The position numbers were made by a program, and so were the translations under genes. A stretch of 39,146 nucleotides of DNA from Helicobacter aurati. Its GTDB lineage: Bacteria; Campylobacterota; Campylobacteria; Campylobacterales; Helicobacteraceae. Location of the stretch: positions 1 through 39,146 of the forward strand of contig NZ_NXLW01000020.1 of assembly GCF_003364265.1 (NCBI RefSeq), written 5' to 3'. The notes below the pieces were generated by a model. The model saw nothing but the letters and a program-made list of their open reading frames with translations. It did no database searches and was not told the origin of the DNA. Below, piece by piece: positions 1 through 6,667 of this stretch (position 1 is its first letter; the number at the start of each line of letters is the position of its first letter).

Positions 1-40
1 ACCCTTAACATTTGGTAATGCGGGCAATTGTAGTTCGTTA
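1..40 (-). repeat. Putative inversion site, outer left copy
   Basis: A 40-bp sequence, inverted copy of 1223-1262. It encodes (minus strand) the residues ending LPALPNVKG. The core ATTGCCCGCATTACCAAA lies at 11-28 on the minus strand. Outside the core the neighbouring base at 41 diverges from the fibre coding sequence, so the repeat edge is sharp. Function as a recombination site is inferred. Confidence 0.75.
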
Positions 41-55
41 TTAATATTTTTATGC

Positions 56-61
56 TACAAT
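56..61 (+). promoter_or_regulatory. Extended -10 promoter inside invertible segment
   Basis: TGC-TACAAT forms an extended -10 element 27 bases before the TTG start at 89, preceded by a T-rich stretch. No clear -35 is seen, which is normal for Campylobacterota-like promoters. Because it travels with the segment, the fibre would be transcribed in both orientations. A mirror copy is at 39086-39091 on the minus strand. Confidence 0.5.
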
Positions 62-88
62 AAAACAAATGAAAATAAAGGGCTTTAT

Positions 89-499
89 TTGGAATGGATA
101 CAATTAAGCGAGCATTTACAAAATAACGCAAAATTATACTATGGAATAGATAATTTCCCCCCGCCAGAAAATACGTGCACTTGGAAATTATTATTTCGAA
201 ATAGCGATGATGTAAATAGTTGCATGATTGAAAACGGGGATAATGTGGGCATATATATGATTACAGATTCACAAAATTACGATAACGTACCCGCATTAAA
301 TGAACACTTTAATAATACATTACTACAAATTTTAATTATGGATATAAGAGAAAAATTTATCTTTGGTAAGATAGATAAACACATCTATAAATTGCTACCT
401 AATAATGTGCTAGAAACTGAAACGCATAATGTAGCACCAATCCGAGCTACAATCATCACTAAAGAAAATTTAGAAACCGAAATACATAAAAATAATTAA
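89..499 (+). CDS. Hypothetical protein in invertible segment (136 aa), left copy
   Basis: Unrecognised 136-aa acidic protein without membrane segments. The chosen start is TTG at 89, preceded by AAAGGG (77-82) at 6-base spacing; the nearby ATG at 69 is in another frame and gives only 12 codons. It lies 10 bases upstream of the fibre gene and within the invertible segment, so the two are probably co-transcribed and inverted together. By position it may be a baseplate or fibre adaptor. It shows no serine- or tyrosine-recombinase motif, so I do not call it the invertase. An identical copy is at 38648-39058. Confidence 0.75.
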   Translation: MEWIQLSEHLQNNAKLYYGIDNFPPPENTCTWKLLFRNSDDVNSCMIENGDNVGIYMITDSQNYDNVPALNEHFNNTLLQILIMDIREKFIFGKIDKHIYKLLPNNVLETETHNVAPIRATIITKENLETEIHKNN

Positions 500-509
500 A
501 GGTAAAAAC

Positions 510-1475
510 ATGGCTAAATATATTCAAGTCCCATTCGCACATGAAGGCGATAAGCTTGCATTTCCATTTAAACCAGATGGCAATTCTCCGATTGATTTTT
601 TAAGAGGTTATAATAAATATTATGAATTACCACCTGACGCAGGCGGTGAGTGGATTAACAGAGAAAATTTTAACTATCTCTTAAATATGATAACCGATAC
701 CATTCAACAACTACAAAGGGCTACTACCCGTGATTTAGATTTTGATATTTTACAAAATGGCGGCTATAATGTGGGCGAGGGCTGTCTATTAAATTATAAC
801 ACGTATTCAAGACAATTAATACAAACACCAACTACTTACAATAACACAGAATCAACATATATTCAAAAGATAAGGGTTATTTCACTTATCCCCAATAATA
901 CATTAAACCCATATTCAGAGAGCGCATTATTTGATACATGGCTAATTGATGACGGCAATCAAATAGGGTTCGCATATTTTGATTTTATGAATTTACCTGC
1001 ACCACCTGGCTACATTAGAGTTAATGCAAGTGATATTCTTACGAAACAATTTAGCATGGTTGAATATAAAAGAATTAGAGAATTATTAAAGACTTCACAG
1101 ATAGGCGATAAAGTTGGGATATTTGTAAAAGAATCAGACGATACGTTTTCACTTCAAGATATAAGGGGTTATCACCCACGTGTGTGGAGTAACGGCAGCG
1201 AGGTAGATTCTAATAGAAGTTTTAACGAACTACAATTGCCCGCATTACCAAATGTTAAGGGTAATTTTAAAATAGCAAATACACAAGGCGGCTTAGATTA
1301 TCTTAATGGCATTTGTCAAGCTTGGTATAATAGAGGTTATCCTGGCGCAGGTGGTAAAGGCGGCAGTGGTTCTGGTGTTGAAATAAACCTAAGCGCAGGT
1401 AATCCTATATACAAAGATAATATTAACGACGTTATCCCCTACAATTTCAATATAAATATATTGGTTAAAATATAA
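510..1475 (+). CDS. Tail fibre protein, version with cassette 1 C-terminus
   Basis: A 321-aa probable receptor-binding tail fibre. ATG start with AAAGG seven bases upstream. Residues 1-251 are the constant part and are identical to the copy at 37669-38637. Residues 252-321 are a Gly/Asn-rich variable tip ending in a conserved NPIYKDN..NDV..YNFN.NI..KI block, which resembles the C-terminal motif of many short tail-fibre tips. The junction is the putative inversion site encoding LPALPNVKG. The likely role is host recognition at the virion surface. Fibre assignment rests on the tip motif, the cassette organisation and its position next to baseplate genes. Confidence 0.8.
   Translation: MAKYIQVPFAHEGDKLAFPFKPDGNSPIDFLRGYNKYYELPPDAGGEWINRENFNYLLNMITDTIQQLQRATTRDLDFDILQNGGYNVGEGCLLNYNTYSRQLIQTPTTYNNTESTYIQKIRVISLIPNNTLNPYSESALFDTWLIDDGNQIGFAYFDFMNLPAPPGYIRVNASDILTKQFSMVEYKRIRELLKTSQIGDKVGIFVKESDDTFSLQDIRGYHPRVWSNGSEVDSNRSFNELQLPALPNVKGNFKIANTQGGLDYLNGICQAWYNRGYPGAGGKGGSGSGVEINLSAGNPIYKDNINDVIPYNFNINILVKI
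1223..1262 (+). repeat. Putative inversion site at fibre constant/variable junction
   Basis: 40-bp copy inside the fibre gene; core ATTGCCCGCATTACCAAA at 1235-1252. It is in frame and encodes part of LPALPNVKG, so any cassette joined here stays in frame. The last base is the end of codon 251, after which the two fibre versions of the window differ completely. Confidence 0.8.
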
Positions 1476-1499
1476 GTATTCTTAGGATAACTCTAAACC

Positions 1500-1736
1500 T
1501 TAAACCTTAATGTCAATATTTAAATTAAAGTTAAAAGGCGTTACGTCGTTGTGATTATCTTTATAGATAGGATTACATAGTTTAGCATTAGTATTAATTA
1601 ATGTATTCACGGTGTAACCACCAGCACCTAATCTATTGTTAGCTGCCGCTGTTACACTATTACAACCGCTAGCATAGGGCATTTCAGTGGCACGTATTCC
1701 ACCAACCTGCCCTGTTATGTTTGGTAATGCGGGCAA
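1500..1736 (-). CDS. Silent tail-fibre C-terminal cassette 2
   Basis: A headless 78-codon open frame that begins at the inversion core (LPALPNITG) and ends with the same NPIYKDN..NDV..FNFN.NI.IKV block as the complete fibres. It has no constant N-terminal part. The TTG at 1736 is a codon of the site, and I see no convincing ribosome-binding site, so it is probably not translated on its own. It lies tail-to-tail with cassette 1, with a 24-bp gap between stop codons. Inversion between 1235-1252 and 1720-1737 would fuse it in frame to the fibre. Type is given as CDS because the frame is intact. Confidence 0.7.
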   Translation of the reverse strand: MPALPNITGQVGGIRATEMPYASGCNSVTAAANNRLGAGGYTVNTLINTNAKLCNPIYKDNHNDVTPFNFNLNIDIKV

Positions 1737-1899
1737 TATAACTATTTATCAAAGCACTAAAATCATTTAAATACTTGACAAATAAGTCTTTTTGTTGTTT
1801 ATCTAAAGAACATATAACATTTTGTAATTGTAAGAAAGATTGAAGATTATTAAAATTTAATGTATAAATATCTTTAATATCTTTAATATCTTTATGAGT
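1687..1899 (-). pseudogene. Open read-through frame after methyltransferase stop
   Basis: The methyltransferase frame ends at TGA (1900-1902), but the same frame stays open for 71 more codons to TGA at 1684-1686. It begins with a KDIKDIKDI repeat from a 9-bp tandem repeat (unit ATCTTTAAT, about 1868-1893), then a Leu/Gln-rich stretch that reads like real protein, and runs into cassette 2 in the wrong frame. No start codon with a ribosome site is visible. This may be the tail of a truncated gene cut by cassette insertion, or the methyltransferase may have gained a stop. It is also the only content of the gap 1737-1899. Confidence 0.35.
1720..1737 (-). repeat. Putative inversion site core of silent cassette 2
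   Basis: Perfect 18-bp match to the core ATTGCCCGCATTACCAAA, on the minus strand at the start of the headless cassette 1500-1736. It is inverted relative to the site at 1235-1252, so recombination between them would flip the block holding cassettes 1 and 2 and place cassette 2 behind the fibre constant part. Confidence 0.65.
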
Positions 1900-2619
1900 T
1901 CATATTTTATTAAGACAATAATACATTTCAGTATTTACCTCTTTAATATCTTGGGATAAAATACAATTTTTGCTACCATCATATAAACTAGTCTTATAAG
2001 TATTATTTGTTTTTTGCAAGTCAATAATCATTAATAATACATTAATTTTAGTGTCAGAGAAACAATCAGTGCAATTTATTAACTCGGCTAAATTATTACC
2101 TATTTTTTGCCTTAATATCTTGCTATCATTCCTAAAAGATATACCAGCGGCGCATATAATAAATGCGTATCGTTTAGCATTCAAAAGTGATTTCAAGATA
2201 AATATATCATCACAAATTCCAGACTTTTTATATTGAAATAGTTTTTTTATATTATCCTTATCATCTTGCGTTAATTCTTTAAATTTTAATGAAAATGGAT
2301 AATTACACACTACTACATCATTGTCATTTGTGTCTTGATATGTAAAAAACGATTGATTGTAAATTTCGGCATTTGGGAAGTTTTCTTTTAATGTTTGGCA
2401 ACTATCTTTCTGAATTTCAACAGCCTTTAAATTTTTAATATTTAGGTATTGACAAAGCTGTCCGCTACCTGCGCATATATCAATAACATTTAAAGGGATA
2501 TCCCCGCAATACTCTTTAACTTTTTCAGCTAAAAATCGCCTTAAATTATCATTTGTGATAAATTCAGCGTATTTTTTCTTAGATTGTTTAATTTCTTGTA
2601 ATTTTGAATATTCTTTCAC
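1900..2619 (-). CDS. DNA adenine-type methyltransferase
   Basis: A 239-aa SAM-dependent methyltransferase. Residues 47-53 (DICAGSG) are motif I, the SAM-binding loop. Residues 106-109 (NYPF) replace the usual NPPY/NPPF motif IV, in a VVVCNYPFS context, so activity is plausible but not certain. GTG start overlaps the stop of the upstream gene by one base, with GGAGG further upstream. It is the last gene of the leftward operon. A self-protection or host-restriction evasion role is inferred. No cognate nuclease is adjacent. Confidence 0.7.
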   Translation of the reverse strand: MKEYSKLQEIKQSKKKYAEFITNDNLRRFLAEKVKEYCGDIPLNVIDICAGSGQLCQYLNIKNLKAVEIQKDSCQTLKENFPNAEIYNQSFFTYQDTNDNDVVVCNYPFSLKFKELTQDDKDNIKKLFQYKKSGICDDIFILKSLLNAKRYAFIICAAGISFRNDSKILRQKIGNNLAELINCTDCFSDTKINVLLMIIDLQKTNNTYKTSLYDGSKNCILSQDIKEVNTEMYYCLNKI

Positions 2620-2831
2620 TAGTAAATAACCTCCATATCATCATATTTTCTTACTTTATCAACTTTAATACTATATTCTTCAAGTATTGATTTTATTTGT
2701 TTTGCTTTGTATCCATAAAATCTAATAAGAATTTTATCCCCTTCTGGTGCAAATACATTACAGCAGTGATTGCTTAATACCTCTAATAATTGTTTTTGTT
2801 TATTGCTTGCTTTTTCTGATGAAAATTTCAT
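2619..2831 (-). CDS. Hypothetical small protein (70 aa)
   Basis: Small Lys-rich protein of unknown function. ATG start with a GGATTAG-like leader (AATGATTAGGTTATG). It is the first gene after a promoter with paired TTAAG boxes (2860-2894) and is translationally linked to the methyltransferase that follows (one-base overlap). An alpha/beta fold with a positively charged middle (about residues 35-60) is apparent, so nucleic-acid binding is possible but not shown. Confidence 0.65.
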   Translation of the reverse strand: MKFSSEKASNKQKQLLEVLSNHCCNVFAPEGDKILIRFYGYKAKQIKSILEEYSIKVDKVRKYDDMEVIY

Positions 2832-2859
2832 AACCTAATCATTACTTTTGATATATGTA

Positions 2860-2894
2860 ATTATATACTAATTAAACTTAAAATATACTTAAAA
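2860..2894 (-). promoter_or_regulatory. Promoter with two TTTTAAG boxes 11 bp apart
   Basis: On the minus strand TTTTAAG occurs twice (complement of 2888-2894 and 2877-2883), then 11 bases, then TATAAT (complement of 2860-2865). The same layout recurs upstream of 8920, 10917 and 6345 and, on the plus strand, of 16603. It should drive 2831 and the methyltransferase. Confidence 0.7.
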
Positions 2895-2924
2895 TGTTTT
2901 TTTTTTAATTTAGATTTTATACTC

Positions 2925-3296
2925 TTAAGTAGAATAATCTCTGATTGTATTATTTGCTTGGTTGATTAATTCTATTTGTTGGTGTGTAGAATTCTTAGTA
3001 TTAATTAAAGTGATTTTCTTATTTACACTTTTATTAAAAAGTCTTACGTATGCAAAAAAGTCTTTCAAAGTGTCTTGATTGTCTGATTGTATATTCAACC
3101 TTGCTAATTTTAATCCGAGCATAATAAAGGTTAGTTTTGTGGCGTTTCTTTTATCCTTTGTAAATTTTTGTATATGTGGATTGATTGCAATGTTGATTTT
3201 ATAAAATTCCATTACATAATTAGCAATATCTTTAAAATCCCCATATTCTTTTTTTTTCTCTGAAAGCAATAACTCTATTATTTGTAAATCATACAT
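2925..3296 (-). CDS. Hypothetical protein (123 aa)
   Basis: Unrecognised, mostly helical, basic protein without membrane segments or known motifs. It starts two bases after the stop of the upstream gene, so it belongs to the same operon as the endolysin group. Residues 20-60 include a Lys/Asn-rich helix pair (NPHIQKFTKDKRNATK). Below it, at 2832-2924, lies the next promoter. Confidence 0.6.
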   Translation of the reverse strand: MYDLQIIELLLSEKKKEYGDFKDIANYVMEFYKINIAINPHIQKFTKDKRNATKLTFIMLGLKLARLNIQSDNQDTLKDFFAYVRLFNKSVNKKITLINTKNSTHQQIELINQANNTIRDYST

Positions 3297-3298
3297 GA

Positions 3299-3826
3299 TT
3301 ATTTCTTTTTTTCAAAATCACTACAAAAATCATTCGCACCTATTTCGTTGTATAATAATCTATTATTATATTTAAGATTGCTATTTTCCAAATATTCGCG
3401 TTCTTTTTCGTTTAATCTCGAATGATATAAACAAAAATCTTTTTTAGCTCTGTCAAGTCTATTTTCTAATATTCTCAAACTATTTAAATCATTTTCATTA
3501 AATCGCTTAATCAATACTTCGGGTGTTAATGCGTATGTATCATTATCATTAATATATTTTTCGCTTAGATTATTTAAAAGTTTTTCTATTGCTTCAGAGG
3601 CTTTAACCGCATTAATTGCCGCTTTGATTGTTTCGCACGAATTAATAGATAAATTTAATTCTTTTTTGTATTTACACATGAAATAATTAGCATAATCGTT
3701 TGACTTGCGATTTTCTTTTTCGATTTTCATTGTTTCTAAGTCATAGCTTGGATTTGAATAAAGATTATTTGATAGCATAAAAAACATTATCAATACACCA
3801 AATGCGAAATAAAATAATTGTTTCAT
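3299..3826 (-). CDS. Hypothetical protein with N-terminal membrane anchor or signal (175 aa)
   Basis: Residues 4-24 form a hydrophobic segment (FYFAFGVLIMFFMLS) after a short basic start, so the protein is probably membrane-anchored or exported. The rest is charged and helical with four or five cysteines. It overlaps the upstream gene by four bases (ATGA type), so translation is coupled. Location between endolysin and methyltransferase genes leaves a lysis or superinfection role possible; nothing specific is recognised. Confidence 0.65.
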   Translation of the reverse strand: MKQLFYFAFGVLIMFFMLSNNLYSNPSYDLETMKIEKENRKSNDYANYFMCKYKKELNLSINSCETIKAAINAVKASEAIEKLLNNLSEKYINDNDTYALTPEVLIKRFNENDLNSLRILENRLDRAKKDFCLYHSRLNEKEREYLENSNLKYNNRLLYNEIGANDFCSDFEKKK

Positions 3827-4086
3827 ATCAACCCTTCTTTTTCCATTCTCTTAATTAAAAGTTTATCTATTCTTTGTTTTAGACCATTAACTTTAATATC
3901 TTTTAGACTTTCATGAAATATACTAATGATTTCAAGATTATATAATGTATTATCTTTAGTTGCTGTTATATATAATCTTTTATTATCTTGGGATTCTACA
4001 TTGATTATACATTCCTTGTCTTTTAGTATTGTCTTGTAAGTCATGTAAAAATCTTTAATAGGTATATTTTTTTTGTAGTTTGGCAT
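3823..4086 (-). CDS. Hypothetical protein (87 aa)
   Basis: Small basic protein of unknown function. The ATG lies inside the end of the preceding gene (32-bp overlap), and its stop overlaps the next start by four bases, which supports coupled translation in the operon. Alternating beta-rich middle and a C-terminal basic helix (residues about 65-85) are visible. No family recognised. Confidence 0.6.
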   Translation of the reverse strand: MPNYKKNIPIKDFYMTYKTILKDKECIINVESQDNKRLYITATKDNTLYNLEIISIFHESLKDIKVNGLKQRIDKLLIKRMEKEGLI

Positions 4087-4696
4087 ATTTATTTTTTCTT
4101 ATATTTATCATATTTGTTCTAACTTCGTGATACCGTGAACGTGAACCATATTTTTCAGTATTCAAAGCATCATCGAAATTCCAACCCGCATAAATCCTTT
4201 TTCTTAATATTTTATCATTAATACCTTTCTCTTCTAAAATATCTTTAATTAACTTGCCATTATAGGTTTCATTAATATTTATCTTTAAATTATATATTCT
4301 TTTAATACCAGTGCCATAAATTCTTTTTTTGCATTCATTTATTATTACCTTAGCTTTTTCTAAATCTTTTTTTTCTAAACAAATGCAAGAGCTTTTTGTA
4401 AAATCACAATAATACTCGTAAGTCTGTATTTTTTGTTTTTTCAAAGCATTATAAACTTTTTGTCTAAAAGCACTGCTAGTATTTCCTATCTTAGCAATTA
4501 AACTAATTGGGAAATAGTTATCTTTTGTAGTTACTATTATATGATTATACTTACTAACTCTTTTTTTTGTCTTACGCAGTGCCTTTTGTAATATCTTATC
4601 GCTTTTGTCTCTTAGCTTTTGTCTCTCAACTTCAGACATATTACTAATTCTTATCTCTGTTTCTATCCTATCTAAATACTCTTTTAAATCCGACAT
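4055..4696 (-). CDS. Hypothetical protein with RIYAGW repeat-type DNA-binding motif (213 aa)
   Basis: A Lys/Arg-rich 213-aa protein. Near the C-terminus it carries RKRIYAGWNFDDALNTEKYG, a variant of the R(I/L)..GW...(D/E)AL motif found in small phage helix-turn-helix modules, often next to homing-type or regulatory domains. The same motif appears in the gene at 16603-17055 (SRIYAGWDAKDAC), suggesting a shared domain. DNA binding is inferred. ATG start is 12 bases after the endolysin stop. Confidence 0.6.
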   Translation of the reverse strand: MSDLKEYLDRIETEIRISNMSEVERQKLRDKSDKILQKALRKTKKRVSKYNHIIVTTKDNYFPISLIAKIGNTSSAFRQKVYNALKKQKIQTYEYYCDFTKSSCICLEKKDLEKAKVIINECKKRIYGTGIKRIYNLKININETYNGKLIKDILEEKGINDKILRKRIYAGWNFDDALNTEKYGSRSRYHEVRTNMINIRKNKYAKLQKKYTY

Positions 4697-4708
4697 TAAA
4701 ATATATCC

Positions 4709-5149
4709 TTACACAATGTTTAACTCTTCGTGAATAGCTGCGGCTAACTTTTTGCCTGCGTCATTATACCCCCACCTAGCTTTATAACCTCTTGTATCCA
4801 AATGAACGAATCCTTTAAAAATATTGCTTTCATTAACACTTAAAGCTATCCCAAAAGGTCGTTCATTATATGTTGATATAACGTGTCTATAAACGTCAGC
4901 GGTAGGAATATCTTTAATTATGAAATCTACTGCGTCCCCTTGAATATGCCTTGATTTAGGTGCGCCGCCAACTTTTTTATTATGAGTTGGACACCTATAA
5001 CCACTATTAATTTTTAAAGGTTTATCAAAGTGTTCGCGTATCTCAACTAAGACATCAATTAGTTCATCGCTTGGCATGTTGGGAGGCAACTCACAATTTC
5101 CACATTTACATTTAAACTCATCAATTCTAAAATATTTATTTTCTTTCAT
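4709..5149 (-). CDS. Endolysin, peptidase M15 (zinc D-Ala-D-Ala carboxypeptidase-like)
   Basis: A 146-aa peptidoglycan peptidase of the M15_3 family. Zinc ligands expected from the family are visible as H68 and D75 in SRHIQGDAVD and H116 in GFVHLD. An additional CKCGNC cluster near residues 14-19 precedes the domain and is common in phage M15 enzymes. No signal peptide, so export should depend on the holin encoded at 6803-7231. It overlaps the upstream gene by four bases. It would cut the peptide side chain of the host wall at lysis. Confidence 0.9.
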   Translation of the reverse strand: MKENKYFRIDEFKCKCGNCELPPNMPSDELIDVLVEIREHFDKPLKINSGYRCPTHNKKVGGAPKSRHIQGDAVDFIIKDIPTADVYRHVISTYNERPFGIALSVNESNIFKGFVHLDTRGYKARWGYNDAGKKLAAAIHEELNIV

Positions 5150-5442
5150 GGTAAAAGACTCCTAAGTTTAATAAATTTATTATAGCTTTCTTTTACAAAG
5201 TTTAATATAAACATATCTTGAGATATGCAAGAGCGTGGAGATATATATTTTATATTGTAGTGTGTTGTATTTTTCAGTATCTCCACGCCTTTACATATCG
5301 AATAATAATAAAGGTTTAATAATAAATCTGTTTCATATCTAACATCTTTTATTAAAACATATTCTTTATTATTTAATATAAATTGTTTTTGTTTATATTC
5401 GCTTGCATTCATGAACTCGTAAAACTTTGCTATATCATTCAT
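5146..5442 (-). CDS. Hypothetical protein (98 aa)
   Basis: Unrecognised protein between the fibre-associated gene and the endolysin. It has Tyr-rich helical segments (LLLNLYYYSICKG) but no clear membrane span. The stop overlaps the endolysin start by four bases, so the two are co-translated. The 71-bp gap upstream contains a TTTAAGTGTA element and a 14-bp palindrome (5467-5480), suggesting a separate regulatory input. Confidence 0.55.
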   Translation of the reverse strand: MNDIAKFYEFMNASEYKQKQFILNNKEYVLIKDVRYETDLLLNLYYYSICKGVEILKNTTHYNIKYISPRSCISQDMFILNFVKESYNKFIKLRSLLP

Positions 5443-5466
5443 ATTATTTTAAAATAGATTGGGATA

Positions 5467-5480
5467 AGATAAAGTTATCT
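5467..5480. promoter_or_regulatory. 14-bp palindrome, possible operator
   Basis: AGATAA-AG-TTATCT is a perfect 6+6 palindrome with a 2-bp centre, 25 bases before the start at 5442 and next to a TTTAAGTGTA box on the minus strand. A protein-binding operator is possible; it could also be chance in AT-rich DNA. Confidence 0.25.
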
Positions 5481-5513
5481 ATACACTTAAATACTTTGAA
5501 TTTACTACATAAT

Positions 5514-6050
5514 TTAATCCACATTATTAACTCCCAATGTCAAATCTAATAATTCTAATTCCTCTTTTGTTTCACAATTCCTAATTTTACTACAAAGAGT
5601 AAGATACTTCGCTTTTAAGATTAAAATATTCTTATTTGTTTTCTCTGATTTAGATAAAATTTTCTCAGCAAGCTCTTTTTTATCTTGGTTTCTCTCTAAG
5701 GCTAAAATATCAAGTAAAGGTGTATTAGCGTGGGGGTCTTTAATAAATAAGTTTGACTCACGCTCTTGCTCTTTAAATGTTTCTATCTCTTGATAACTAA
5801 AAAGCTTATTCTCTGTTGCAAGTGAATAATTCATTTCCAAGTCATTAAGTTTCTTTTTTTTAATAGAATCTATATCAGGACCCTTTATAATCCCATTTTC
5901 TACAATATCCCCAACCTCATTATACTCATCACAAGGGATAAGGTTTAATTCTTTTTCATCCCATTGACTTACTGCGCCTGGTGGATATACACATTTAACT
6001 TTTTCATTCTCAATTAATGCGTAATAAGTATTTGGTTTTGCCAATTTCAT
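5514..6050 (-). CDS. Tail-fibre-associated protein (DUF4376-like C-terminus)
   Basis: A 178-aa protein. The N-terminus (residues 1-60) reads like the YYALI.N..V..VY..G entry of phage tail-fibre-assembly proteins. Residues about 70-175 match the DUF4376 style: a basic helix, F...EIETFKEQE, then ANTPLLDILALERN and a helical end. The family is found beside tail fibre genes, where members are thought to be tip or chaperone components. Here it lies in the left operon, away from the fibre, which is odd. It may assist folding of the switching fibre. Start ATG. Confidence 0.6.
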   Translation of the reverse strand: MKLAKPNTYYALIENEKVKCVYPPGAVSQWDEKELNLIPCDEYNEVGDIVENGIIKGPDIDSIKKKKLNDLEMNYSLATENKLFSYQEIETFKEQERESNLFIKDPHANTPLLDILALERNQDKKELAEKILSKSEKTNKNILILKAKYLTLCSKIRNCETKEELELLDLTLGVNNVD

Positions 6051-6060
6051 GATAAAATCC

Positions 6061-6345
6061 TTAATAGTTTTCTAGGTATTCTTTTAGTTTTTTGGCTTGT
6101 TCGCTTTTTCTTAATTTAATTAATGCGTTATTAAATATTATTTTGGCTTCAATTTCTGAAATTCTTAAATTATCACCTATCTCTTTAAAGCTCATAGGAT
6201 GATTTACTAAAAATTCCCTATCATATAATGCTTTTATAATATCATTGATTTTTTTTGTATTTGATAGTTTCCTTCTTAAATAATCTTTTTCTACTTTTGA
6301 AAACGAATTATAGGAATCAATAAACGAACCTCTTTTTCTTCTCAT
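6061..6345 (-). CDS. Sigma-70 region 4-like regulator (94 aa)
   Basis: Residues 50-80 (PMSFKEIGDNL.ISEIEAKIIFNNALIKLRK) follow the helix-turn-helix pattern of sigma-70 region 4.2, followed by a KKLKEYLENY end similar to that of primary sigma factors. The N-terminal 45 residues form a basic helical region. There is no region 2, so it cannot be a full sigma factor. It may be a transcription regulator or a sigma/RNA polymerase-binding protein for late genes. GAGG precedes the ATG. Upstream are a promoter (6526-6558) and a 170-base leader with several hairpins. Confidence 0.65.
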   Translation of the reverse strand: MRRKRGSFIDSYNSFSKVEKDYLRRKLSNTKKINDIIKALYDREFLVNHPMSFKEIGDNLRISEIEAKIIFNNALIKLRKSEQAKKLKEYLENY

Positions 6346-6354
6346 GTAAAAACC

Positions 6355-6405
6355 TCATAATATATTATTGATATATTCCAAAGAACACATTAATAATATA
6401 TAAAT
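6355..6405 (-). promoter_or_regulatory. Hairpin in leader of sigma-like gene
   Basis: On the minus strand ATATATTATT pairs with AATAATATAT (10 bp, perfect) around a loop containing TGTTCTTTGG, ending just before the GAGG ribosome site. It could limit access to the start. All pairs are A/T, so stability is low. Confidence 0.35.
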
Positions 6406-6467
6406 AGTTATCGACAACCTTACAATAACTACTTAATCGTATATTCAATAAACTACTAGTTTTAATT

Positions 6468-6522
6468 TATATGTAATGGTTTTTAAGCTTGGATACAAAG
6501 CTACCTTTGTAATTACATATAT
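6468..6522 (-). promoter_or_regulatory. Two-stem structure in leader of sigma-like gene
   Basis: Minus-strand transcript from the promoter at 6526 would begin with ATATGTAAT, which pairs with ATTACATAT about 35 bases on. It encloses ACAAAG-GTAG-CTTTGT (6494-6509), a perfect six-bp hairpin. A structured 5' leader is inferred; it matches no riboswitch I know. Confidence 0.35.
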
Positions 6523-6525
6523 ATA

Positions 6526-6558
6526 ATTATACTATTTGTTATCTTAAATAATACTTAA
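6526..6558 (-). promoter_or_regulatory. Promoter with TTAAG boxes, drives 6345
   Basis: Minus strand: TTAAG boxes (complement of 6554-6558 and 6543-6547) 11 bp apart, 11 bases, then TATAAT (complement of 6526-6531). A third weaker box lies a further 11 bp upstream. It should start the transcript that carries the sigma-like and endolysin genes. Confidence 0.7.
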
Positions 6559-6582
6559 TTTATACTTTTTTAAATGATTTTC

Positions 6583-6596
6583 GCCTCTCTCGAGGC
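6583..6596. other. GC-rich hairpin with GNRA-type loop
   Basis: GCCTC-TCTC-GAGGC on the plus strand; on the minus strand the loop reads GAGA. It is the only GC-rich structure in the 457-base gap 6346-6802. No U-tract follows on either strand, so an ordinary terminator is not supported. It could end transcripts from the holin side weakly or be part of an RNA. Confidence 0.4.
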
Positions 6597-6667
6597 TTAT
6601 CGTAAGGATCGTGAAATTCATATCGTCTAAAGAAAAAAAGGAGTATAAAATACGTAAGGTTAGAGTC

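Larger units (their letters stand above)
1..1262. repeat. Left copy of 1262-bp inverted repeat (invertible fibre segment)
   Basis: This segment is identical, in inverted orientation, to 37885-39146. Identity runs from the window edge to exactly the last base of fibre codon 251 and stops there. It contains a promoter, a 136-aa gene and the constant part of the tail-fibre gene, and is itself bounded by inverted 40-bp copies (1-40 and 1223-1262). The pattern fits one invertible segment in a circular molecule, seen in both orientations at the two contig ends. A linear genome with terminal inverted repeats is the alternative, but no protein-primed polymerase or terminal protein was recognised. Confidence 0.93.

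Noticed and set aside
89-499. 136-aa protein as the invertase
   Set aside because: No catalytic serine in a YxRxS-like start and no tyrosine-recombinase RHRY pattern; its location in the segment alone is not enough.
6583-6596. GCCTC/GAGGC hairpin as a rho-independent terminator
   Set aside because: No U-tract follows on either strand, and the stem is only 5 bp. Listed as a structure, not a terminator.
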